Origin: Conchocele bisecta
Lineage: Eukaryota; Mollusca; Bivalvia; Lucinida; Thyasiridae
Length of the DNA stretch: 64,000 nt
Reading direction: 5' to 3'
NCBI GenBank assembly: GCA_029237695.1
Contig: CM055275.1
Location: 83,694,068 to 83,758,067 of the forward strand
Below the pieces are notes generated by a model. That model saw only the letters and a list, made by a program, of their open reading frames with translations, was not told the origin of the DNA and made no database searches. The position numbers and the translations under genes were made by a program. Positions 53,018 through 62,450 of the stretch are shown piece after piece (position 1 is the stretch's first letter; each line of letters starts with the position of its first letter).

Positions 53018-55260
53018 AGCTCACCTGAGCGAAGCTATTGTTACCGCAATGCGTCCGCATAGTCCCTATGTAGGGGGATTACACAATTGTTAAAATTACG
53101 TCATTACGTAATCCAAGATGGCTGCCGTCTAAAATAGCACAAATTCTTCAAACATCTTCTTAAGAACCGCCAACCGGATTTCGACAAAAACTTGGTAGGA
53201 ATGCTCTTTAAAAGTTGTTAAAATTGTGACAAAGGGGTCAAATATGGGCGTGGCCCGCTGGGTCAAATCGGGGTCAAATTTTATTTTTGATGGAATATGG
53301 TCATGTGATAAATCAAATCGAAGTTATCAACGAGGTGATCACTCTGGTGCATTTTTTGTCAAAATCGGATGGTTGTGTCATCCAAGATGGCCGCCGAAAG
53401 GTCAAAAGGTCGTTATTTTATTAGAGATTACAAAATTATTTTTCGCATGAACCGCCAAACATAAAAGTTATGGTCCATGGGTGAAGCCTTTTCAGATTTG
53501 TTAAAATGGAGGTCATCGCTAATTCAAGATGGCCGCCGTCCAAAAATAGCGTAAATTTTTAAAAAATCTTCTTCTCATGAACCGCTAGCCGGATTTCGAC
53601 GAAACTTGGTAATAATGATCGATGTACAATGCTGTTTCAAATTTGTTAAAATGCTGACCCCGGGGTCAAAAATTGGCGTGGCCCGTGGGGTTAAATTGGG
53701 GTGAAATTTTATTTTTGACCGAATATGGTCATGTCTATATCAAATCGAAGGTATCAAAGAGACGATCGCTCTGGTACATTTGTTGTCGATATTGGATGGT
53801 CATGTCATCCAAGATGGCCGCCGAAAGGTCAAACGTCGTTCTTGTAATACAAATTTCAAATTTCTTGTTCTCGTGAACCGCTTGTCCGATATTTGCCAAA
53901 CTTCATTATAATGGTTATTGGGTAAAGTCTTTTCATTTTTGTTTAAATGGTGGTCATCGCGAAATCTAAGATGGCCGCTGTTGAAAAGTAGGTAAAATTC
54001 TTAAAAAATCTTCTCGCGAACTGCCAGGCCGATTTTTACGAAACTTGGTATGACTGATCGATAGTTAACGCTGGTTCTGATTCCTTCAAAAGGTAGACCC
54101 CGAGTAAAAAATGGGCGGGGCAGGAGGGGACAAGTAGGGGTCGAATATGGTCATGTCATATATCAAATCGAAGGTAGGAGCTTCTTTTTTTTCGAAATCA
54201 GGTAATTACGTAATACGAGATGGCCACCGAAAGGTCAAAAGGTCGTTATTTCAATATAGATTACAAACGTCATCATCTCGTGAACGACTTGGCCAAATGG
54301 CCAATATTGACCAAACTGTAATGGTCAGTGGGTCAAGCCTTTTCATTTGTTATGAACGGTCATCGTTAATCCAATATGGAGGCCGTCTAAAAATAGCACA
54401 ACATTTTAAAAAATCTTCTTCTCACGAACCACCAAACTTATTTCTACGAAACTTGGCAGAAATGATTGATGTACAATGTTTTTTTTCAAATTTATTAAAA
54501 TCGTGACCCTTGGGTAAAAATGGGGTCAAATAGGGGTAAAATTTCATTTTTGACGGAATATGGTCTTATAATATATCAAATAAAAGGTATTGCTGTGGTG
54601 CTGTTTTCATCGAATCGGATGATTACATCATCCAAGATGGCCGCCGAAAGGTCAAGAGGTAGTTCTTTTATTAGAGATTTAAAACGTCTTCTTCATACAA
54701 ACTGCTTGGCCATTGGTGGCCAAACTTGGCAGTTATGGTTCATTGGTAAAGCCTTTTCAGTTTTGTTAAAATGGCGGTCCTCGTTAATCCATGATGGCCG
54801 CCGTCTAAAAATAGCATACATTCTTAATAGGTCTTCTCACGAACAACCAGACAGATTCCGACGAAACTTGACAGAAATGATCGATGTACAATGCTTTTTG
54901 AAAGCTGTTAAAATGGTGACCTCTGTGTCAAAAATTGGCATGGCCCGGGGGTCAAATAAGGGTCAACTTATTTACGGAATATGGTTATATAATACATAAA
55001 ATCTAAGGATTGCAATAAAAAGTAGGCTGGTTTCATCCTGTTGTGGTCTCCAAACCTCTCAAAGTTGTGTAAGATATATCTGTACATATCGCGAGACAAC
55101 TCCTACCCTGGTGACTTCTCAAGTTTGTCGCATTGACATGTTGTGCCTGTCATGGGCTTATTTTGATGTATATGTAGTGACAACTTTACGTACCAGTATT
55201 TGCTTGATATTTTTGGCATTGCACAGGTGAGCGATATAGGGCCATCATGGCCCTCTTGTT
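53018..55260 (+). mobile_element. Long non-coding repeat, copy 2, with internal tandem units
   Basis: Ends as in 48499-49866 (AGCTCACCTGAGCGAAGCTA; GGGCCATCATGGCCCTCTTG). The interior is built of about five units, roughly 400 bp each, containing ATTTCGACGAAACTTGGTA, ATGATCGATGTACAATGCT, GAATATGGTCATGT, CATCCAAGATGGCCGCCGAA and AGGTCAAAAGGTCGTTATTT. Open frames inside are scattered and short; no protein recognised. Confidence 0.78.
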
Positions 55261-55990
55261 AGATAATAACAGAAACATACAGATTATGTGGATTTCAATG
55301 TTGACGCCTGTGACGTTTTGACTTGTTAATCTGCATAATAGTTGAATAGTAGCTAGAAATCTGAGCTTTTCTACCATCACTCACAACATAATTATACAAT
55401 GGACACTTGTTCAATGTGTAAATGTCAAACTGGTGCACTGTCTATTATTAGAAGAACGTCTGCCACTGGTGAAAGCCATATTTACTCATATAGCAGGCAA
55501 GTAGACAATATTGACAATACACTCAGACAGCTGTTTACACGCCACTGTATTCGATACAGTATGTATGGTAATACAAATATATATGTACTGCACTGTGTAT
55601 TGTTCTTACTCTTACTCTCAAACAGTTTAACAAAGGGTCAACAAACCCTTCAGATATCAGACATTGTATATAAATTGTATGAAAACAAGGCGTAGCACGC
55701 TGTAGGCTGATATCTCCCATCATGTTGCATCAAATTTATTCATGTGTTTGTCATATTATTAGTGGTATGTGTCAAACGCAATAAGATGTAAAACTGGCCG
55801 ATGGCTTGTACACACTCAGATGGCCGATATGACAACTCCATGCACTGTGTGGGATATAGTATAGAATGTTCACATGTATATGTATTGCATATATCCCATC
55901 ACATTTACGAAGCAATTATGCATGGATCGGAGGATAATCCGGGGTCCCACGGTTCCTTAACTATGCTCTCTACCGAATATCAATAGTAGA
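55261..55990. other. Non-coding, nothing assigned
   Basis: Contains CACTGTGTATTG / GCACTGTGTGGGATA words and a short open frame at 55399-55695 without recognisable domain. It may include the upstream part of the LINE fragment that follows. Confidence 0.3.
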
Positions 55991-55995
55991 GCGGC

Positions 55996-56333
55996 CCATA
56001 TGTACTTGTGGAGCACAAGCGACAGTGGATCACTTCTTAACAAGTTGCACAAAATACGAACGACAACGTCAAGAATATCTCACGGACTTCGAATGCCCGA
56101 ATATTACTAGCAATCTCCTGAACGGAAATGAACGCATATCGTTTTTAACAAAACACACATCTGTTCTTACAAGTATAAAAATGCATAGCATCTGCAAAGC
56201 AATTCTAGATAATATACTTGCATATTATATGTTTTATATAGTGCCCAATATCGTTCCCAATAAGTACGTAATCGAGCACAGTAACATGGTTCATCCGATA
56301 AGGGGAAAGAGTGTGCACTTGCGGCAGAAATAA
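55996..56333 (+). pseudogene. LINE C-terminal Cys/His fragment
   Basis: One frame reads RPICTCGAQATVDHFLTSCT, then KYERQRQEYL and onward to a stop at 56331-56333. The CxCG...HFLxxCxxYxxxR pattern is the zinc-knuckle tail found after the reverse transcriptase in many LINEs, comparable in position to the tail of the LINE at 9453-9653 but different in sequence. No RT motifs precede it, so this is a 5'-truncated remnant. Confidence 0.5.
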
Positions 56334-56419
56334 CCAAATTTTGCCCAGGTGACCTTTGATATATCCACTTCAAGGTCTGATCGAGTAAACACAATTGTGA
56401 CCAGGGTAGCAGTAAAATA

Positions 56420-57160
56420 TTAGCCTAAATCCAAGATGGCCGCCAAAATTACCATGTTTGTTTATATTACTGCTCACAATTTAAACATGTTAGCGATTCA
56501 AATGATATAGTCTGCTATTTGAAGATATGGAATAAATTGATACTATTTAGGAAGGTGTTTGACCTTTTCATAAATACAAAATGTCCACATGTTTATCACA
56601 TATTTGCTATCAGTTGATAATTGTTAGTAGTGTAAGATGTTACATGCTGTTCATTGGACGCACAAACTCGTTTGAGTAAATTTACGATGTAAATGGAATG
56701 CATGATTAATCTGCAAAGATCCATGATGACTGCCAAATACCCATATTGTACAACTTTCCACATGTGTTCAAGTTCATTTGATCTCATAAAGCTATTTAAA
56801 AAAGCCATATTCAGATTTATCGATGCACACAGTCATGAAAACGAGTCTACACAATAATTTAACATTGACATAGTTTGCATAAAGGCAAGCATTGTTTGAG
56901 TGAGTCTATTAAATAATTGAACATTATCATCATTTGCATAAATTAAAGATGGCCACCAAATGTTAATAATTATATTTTCACATCGTTTTTCTCAATTTAT
57001 CGTCTTAGGGTATTATGTTTGATTTGACAAACTGACTTGATTCACAATGTCTTTGACATTCAACTTTGTCAATGTCCAGTGATACGTATATATCCAAGAC
57101 AACTGCAATGAACACAATACAACAGGCTTCATGTGCAATCAGTCATATCTTAGAGCTTGC
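56420..57160 (+). repeat. Diverged direct units with AAGATGGCCGCCAAA
   Basis: ATCCAAGATGGCCGCCAAAA (56430), GATCCATGATGACTGCCAAA (56718) and TTAAAGATGGCCACCAAATG (56944) introduce similar AT-rich stretches. A further copy starts at 62920. Non-coding. Confidence 0.5.
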
Positions 57161-57388
57161 CTACAAACGCACGTTGTTCTTTTGATAAAGGCATGGAATA
57201 TATCGTGTATAGATTCAATTTGTTTGTTTGATGCATTGTGATGACATCGCATAAGCTTTTCAAACTACCGGTAATCACCACATACATATGGACCGTCATA
57301 GTATGGATAATAATATGATATATGAATCTTATTTATAATGTATACAAACAACCCTTCGGGCCAAACACATGGTAAGCATCTCAATTTA
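57161..57388. other. Non-coding spacer
   Basis: AT-rich, nothing recognised. Confidence 0.3.
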
Positions 57389-57390
57389 TA

Positions 57391-58695
57391 TGTACAGTCG
57401 TTTCTGTCAAAATGTTCCGTGTTTATACGTGTACAAAGTGTTGTGCGTTGCGAATCCGTGGGGTTTCCGTTAGTTGCGTTTCAAACCGTGTGTCGTCTAC
57501 GTGTAATACGTTTTCGGCCATGCGTTGCGTTTCCCCACTCTTGCGCATGCGCGAAAGTCGAACAAACCGTGTTCAACGCATTGAGTTTCAAAAGCGTGTA
57601 ATCCGTGTAAAACGGTTGTAAACGTAATACAACGGTTGTAAACGTATCAACGCTAAGTAAACCGTTTAAACGATTTAACGCTTTCTTTGAGACGTTTTAC
57701 GCATGCTTTCTACATGACACAGCACCGTACAGATGAAACCGTGTTATAAGTATAGCACGTTTCCACGGGTATAACACGTTTCCACGGGTTTTAACGCATT
57801 ACACGTGTTGGTATGCCAACCGTGTATCGCGTAGAATGCGCATGCTCAGATCGTTCTTCGTGTGTGTATATATACTTCTAGACTCGATCACTGCAGGGCT
57901 TCTACACTTTTCAGTTTTCCGGTTCTGGACCGATTTTTGAACTCTCAGACTCTCTTGCTTGTCGGCTGCTATTTCGCTATAAACCTTGTAAAGTTACCGG
58001 TTTTGACCACCAAGTAATTTATGACACATATCCGCGGGCCATATCCGTGTTAAACCAGTGTGCAGCTCGCTGTGTATTCAGTTTCTCTAAATATCGATTG
58101 TTCTTAACACACGCGTGGGACAGGTGCATAGCGGATTAGTGACTGAAATAGACTGGCTTCAGCGTGAAGATACGAGAGTTCATAGACTCGCCATTTTTTA
58201 TAATGTTAAAATAAAATAAAGAAACCATGCACTGTGTTTATCTGTGTTCGTAATATTTAACCCCAAGTAACTGACACGGACTATCGGCCCGGGCTATTCC
58301 ATATTAAGTTAGGAACTGTTACATTACGCTGTATTAGGGGTCATTTTTGTGTATATAAAATGTACATGTACGTAGGAATGCCGCGCTACATATGTATACA
58401 CCAAAGCGTGTTATACGCCTTGAAGCTAAACGTATTACACACTTTAAAACAAAACGGTTTGACAATGTGTATTACACGTGTACGAACCGTATTATACGTT
58501 TAAACAACGTATACAACGCTTTTAAACTAAACGGTTTGACAATGTGTATTACACGTGTATGAACCGTATTATACGTTTAAACAACGTATACAACGCTACA
58601 GCAGACCGTTGCGTTCGCGTTGCGTTCGCGTTGCGTTCGCGTTGAGTTTGCAAGTGTTGTTTACGGTGGAACAAAAACGGAGATTGCACTGTACA
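57391..58695. mobile_element. 1305-bp TIR element with TA target duplication
   Basis: Ends TGTACAGTCGTTTCTGTCAA / ACGGAGATTGCACTGTACA are inverted (TGTACAGT with TTGTTCC / TGTTCCG words), flanked by TA (57389-57390, 58696-58697). The outer thirds are dense in AACGGTTGTAAACG, CGTATTACAC and GTTTAAACG words. A ~77-bp unit (AAACTAAACGGTTTGACAAT...) is tandemly doubled at about 58447-58600 and a GCGTTGCGTTC triplet run follows (58608-58645). The middle has TATATATA (57866), AATAAA (58213) and CpG-containing non-repetitive sequence. No protein recognised. Confidence 0.65.
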
Positions 58696-58697
58696 TA

Positions 58698-59234
58698 ATG
58701 GACACAAAATCGAATTGAATGTGGATTTTAGTTCTTATATTTTCATTAATCATATTACAGTACTTAGTCAAATTGAATATACAATTACACAATCAGAACA
58801 TATAGTGCACTCGTTCGCTAACACTGATACTACTCTATGTGCATTGTCTAAGAAAAGAAACCAAGCAGAAAATGTAAAATATCAACAGATTGCAATACAT
58901 GTGGTGATGCCGGTGGACGGTGATGTCATATCAATTAACATCACAATTGCAATGATCGATGCACTGTAATTAGTGTCAGTAGCAACACCAGTTACCAGAG
59001 CATCATAGCCGACATTCACATGTAATCAACTATTCCATAGCCTTAGCGGTGCATAGCAAATACGGTTCTCATGCTGACTCTATCTGGTGCGAACCACATT
59101 AACCTGGACTTGTAACTTGTGCATGCGACCTGCGCAATACGAACCCGTGTACTGTCAATGCTGCTGTGGAATAGTGAAGTTATTGAAATTATTGAAAACA
59201 ACGCGAAAACAACGCGAAGAATGGGTAAATCAGT
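58698..59234. other. Non-coding, nothing assigned
   Basis: A small open frame at 58715-58969 has no recognisable domain. Confidence 0.3.
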
Positions 59235-59553
59235 GTTTATCCCGTCGACACAGTGCGTATGTGCCGTGATACACGGTGCCGTGAAACGTTTTTGATATCC
59301 TGTCAACACGACCTAATCACTGCGTATGAATATGTGCGGTTGCTGGGATTATTTTATTTTTGCATTTTAAAGCCATTAGTAGGTGTTGACGGGATAAATA
59401 GAATAGTAGGTTAGTGCCGTGAACATGGTGAATGGGAAAAATATCTGGCGCGGCTCGGAAACGGGATGTGCTCGGCAGAGCCTCGCCCATCCCGTTTCCT
59501 AAGCCTTGCCAGATATATCTTCCCATTCACGGCACTAACCTACTATTATTCTC
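59235..59553. mobile_element. GTGCCGTG hairpin element, copy 2
   Basis: TTATCCCGTCGACACAGTGC, ATATGTGCGGTTGCTGGGAT and TAGTAGGTTAGTGCCGTGAA, then the hairpin formed with TTCACGGCACTAACCTACTA around CGGAAACGGGATGTGCTCGG. Full-length partner of 23911-24195. Confidence 0.75.
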
Positions 59554-59876
59554 TATATCTGATTAAGCTTTGTTCATGTCACTGATTGGACAGTAAATGA
59601 GTATATAAGCAATAAATAGCCATGACAGCACCATTATTCACACTTGTTTCTTCGATGCTATGATAAGGGATGATCATTTGTTATGATACTCAGATGAAGG
59701 GGATAAGTCCACCATCCCCTCGTGCCCAATGTCACGGTCATATAACTTTGAAATTTCCAATTCAGTGTGCGTTTCTCCATTCTCCTATAACATCTTTAGT
59801 GTACGAGCGATTGGCTTAAAACTTCATGTACATGTTGTTAATCAATCATATTTTAATTCCCGGCCCCATCCATGCT

Positions 59877-59914
59877 CCCCCCCCCCCCCCCCCCCCCCCC
59901 CACCCCCCCCCCCC
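59877..59914 (+). repeat. Poly-C tract
   Basis: Thirty-eight bases, C except for one A at 59902. Read length in such tracts is unreliable. Confidence 0.95.
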
Positions 59915-60133
59915 TCAATGGGCAAGGTCAGTGTTATAGTTCAATAGATTCATTCTGCTATAACCATTTTTACCGTAAGAAGGATTCATTTGAAACTTCT
60001 TGACTTCTTGTGCATGGTGCCATCATCCATATTTACGTTCAATAGATGCATACACATTCCTCTATTCTCCTATAACTTCTTTACCATATCAATAAGCCTG
60101 TTAATCATCCAGCCACCGCAGCGATGTGATACA
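59915..60133. other. Non-coding spacer
   Basis: Contains a direct repeat of CATTCTCCTATAAC-type words (59777 and 60064, CTATTCTCCTATAACTTCTT). No gene. Confidence 0.35.
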
Positions 60134-60373
60134 TATGGAAGCGTCCTGTTACCAATGCTAAAAATATATGTATCTCCTAATTAGGAGATGCTAAGTCCAA
60201 ATTAGGAGATAGTAGCTCCTAATTAGGAGATAGTATATCCTAATTAGGAGTTAGTATCCCATAATTAGGACTTAATATCTCCTAATTAGGAGATAATATA
60301 TCCTAATTAGGAGTTAGTATCTCCTAATTAGGAGATACACATAGCTTAGCATTGGCACCAGGACGTTTCCATA
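60134..60373. mobile_element. Fold-back element with CCTAATTAGG palindrome array
   Basis: Ends TATGGAAGCGTCCTGTTACC and GGCACCAGGACGTTTCCATA are inverted over about 28 bp (continuing AATGCTAA / TTAGCATT). The interior is eight to nine units of 20-21 bp, each with the self-complementary CTCCTAATTAGGAG followed by ATAGTAT. Architecture as in the family E elements. Confidence 0.88.
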
Positions 60374-60736
60374 GATACATGCCGTTGGCGGCGTTCTTGT
60401 ATTCATTTCACAGTACGTTGGCGCAAATACTTATACATAATTAAGGTGATGCGGCCAACCAATCGAATTACGCGTGTTTCATATCATATTTATGGAATGG
60501 GTTACAACTCGGATAGCAAGGTTTTCATGGGATAATCCCCATTTGTTCAGTCACGGCCATCATATAACACAGTGAATACCAGAGCAGGCTGTATGTACAT
60601 GCAGCTGGTGCGCACAGATGACCGTCAATAACACCAGGCCCCTCAGATCGCGGCCAGTTGGATTACAACCAGATTAACGGGATTAAAGATTACGACGGTT
60701 AATAAGAACGACCGAATTCAAACCATGGATGTGACA
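60374..60736. other. Non-coding, nothing assigned
   Basis: No repeat arm or gene recognised. Confidence 0.3.
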
Positions 60737-60738
60737 TA

Positions 60739-60933
60739 TGAGACACGCCACGTGATTTTGTACCTTTGGGCATCTGCGTAATTTCATGCAATACGTTTAC
60801 AAAATTTACAATAATTTCCGTAAATGGCGTCAAAATGTTTTACTTTCTATATGAAAAATATCGTACATTTTGTAAACGTATTTAATGAAATTACGCAGAT
60901 GTCCGAAGGTACAAAATCTCATGGCGTGTCTCA
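60739..60933. mobile_element. TGAGAC-type palindromic MITE with TA target duplication, best copy
   Basis: TGAGACACGCCACGTGATTT / AAAATCTCATGGCGTGTCTC plus A. The arms are about 85 bp (ATCTGCGTAATTTCATGCAA / TTAATGAAATTACGCAGAT) around TTTTACTTTCTATATG. TA on both sides (60737-60738, 60934-60935). Same family as 16067-16331. Confidence 0.85.
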
Positions 60934-60935
60934 TA

Positions 60936-61234
60936 TAGACTTTATTCCTTTTTTTAGCGCGCCTTCAATCGGTCCGTCTTCAAACAATTGAAAACTTAAC
61001 ATTGAGGAAAATGTATTATTATTTCTGTTTCCATTCACTAAACGTTTTGATATTTCACACATGCCTTTCTCTAACGATTCTCTATCATGATGTGATAAAT
61101 CCACGACCGTCACACCCCCGCTAAACCCAAGGTCAGTGTCACAATCTTAGTACATTCATACATTTAACGTTGATGGAATGTGTTTATATTTTCTGTTTCT
61201 GTTGATAATTCACACATACCTTTCTCTCTATATT
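60936..61234. other. Non-coding spacer with a short duplicated block
   Basis: AAACTTAACATTGAGGAAAA with TATTTCTGTTTCC and CACACATGCCTTTCTCT is echoed at 61160-61228 (AACGTTGATGGAAT, TTTTCTGTTTCTG, CACACATACCTTTCTCT). ATAAATCCACGACCGTCA near 61095 recurs at 61928. Confidence 0.4.
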
Positions 61235-61902
61235 ACGGAGCCCCGCAGTTAATGTATAATTATTTTTCTTTATTAATTCGTTCCCACGAAATAACAATTC
61301 GTTCCCAGGAAATAACAATTCGTTCCCTCAATTTAACAATTAGTTCCCACGAATTAACAATTCGTTCCCACAAAATAACAATTCATTCCCACGATATAAC
61401 AATTGTTATTTCGTGGGAATATAATCCTTATATCGTGGGAACGAATTGTTAATTCGAGGGAACGAATTGTTAATTCAAGGGAACGAACTATTAAATTGAG
61501 GGAACGAATTGTTATTTCATGCGAACGAATTGTCACTTCGAGGGAACGAATAGTTAAATTGAGGGAACGAATTGTTATTTCGTGGGAACGAATTGTTAAT
61601 TCGAGGGAACGAATTGTTATTTCGTGCGAACGAATTGTTAATTCGAGGGAACGAATTGTTATTTTGTGCGAACGAATTGTCACTTCGAGGGAACGAATTG
61701 TTAAATTGAGGGAACGAATTGTTATTTTGTGCGAACGAATTGTCACTTCGAGGGAACGAATTGTTAGTTCGTGGGAACGAATTGCTAATCCGTGGTAACG
61801 AATTGTTATATCGACTGAACGAATTGTTAAATTAAGGGAACGAATTGTTATTTCATGGCAACGAATTAATAACAAAAGTCCATGTCCCCTGCGGGGCTCC
61901 GT
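61235..61902. mobile_element. Fold-back element, family E, longest copy
   Basis: Inverted ends ACGGAGCCCCGCAGTTAATG and CCCCTGCGGGGCTCCGT. Units of AATTCGTTCCCACGAAATAA type run to about 61400. The axis is CAATTGTTATTTCGTGGGAA near 61402, then about 21 units in the opposite orientation (GGGAACGAATTGTTAATTCG) run to 61870. Total 668 bp; the right array is about four times longer than the left. The long minus-strand frame (ITIRSHE heptads) is an artefact of the 21-bp period. Confidence 0.9.
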
Positions 61903-62027
61903 GCGATATTTCCTATCACGCTGTGACAAATCCACGACCGCCATACCCACGCTAACCCAAAGGTCAAGGTCACAATCGTAGATTATATCTCCGTTTCTAT
62001 TAGCATAATAAGTGAAATAATCACCAT

Positions 62028-62231
62028 GGGCCAGTTTCACTAAACTTCATACGACTAAAATGTTCGTAAGCTTAAATTTAGGATCGTCTGGAAATTTCAA
62101 TTGATGGATTTACATTTATTGAACATATGCATTATATGCTCAATAAATGTAAACCCATCAATATAACTTTGCAGAACAAAATGTGCTCTAACGAACATTT
62201 TAGTCGTACGAAGATTAGTGAAACGGGCCCC
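62028..62231. mobile_element. Palindromic MITE, family H
   Basis: GGGCCAGTTTCACTAAACTT and AGATTAGTGAAACGGGCCC are inverted, with inner arms CGACTAAAATGTTCG / CGAACATTTTAGTCG. A second inverted pair (GATGGATTTACATTTATTGA / TCAATAAATGTAAACCCATC) surrounds ATATGCATTATA. Copy of the family at 10980-11199. Confidence 0.82.
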
Positions 62232-62351
62232 TGATGTTCCACAATATAACAGCGAACATTGCATACACAGACCAGACACAAGTGGGAGACTCGGACCTGT
62301 GACATAACATAACCCAATTACCTCACCCACACTTGTTGCCGTAATGGCGGT

Positions 62352-62354
<3 letters not shown>

Positions 62355-62446
<92 letters not shown>
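62355..62446 (+). repeat. Microsatellite (AG)46
   Basis: An uninterrupted AG run of 92 bp; the Glu-Arg open frame across it is meaningless. Confidence 0.97.

Positions 62447-62450
<4 letters not shown>

Noticed and set aside
53226..54999. Several 70-160 residue open frames in the long non-coding repeat
   Set aside because: They repeat each other with the ~400-bp DNA unit, change frame between units and match no domain.
61354..62040. A 228-residue minus-strand open frame and an opposing 131-residue frame of heptad repeats
   Set aside because: The heptads (ITIRSHE, RERIVNS) come from a 21-bp tandem DNA repeat that is a multiple of three; both strands are open and there is no start context or domain.
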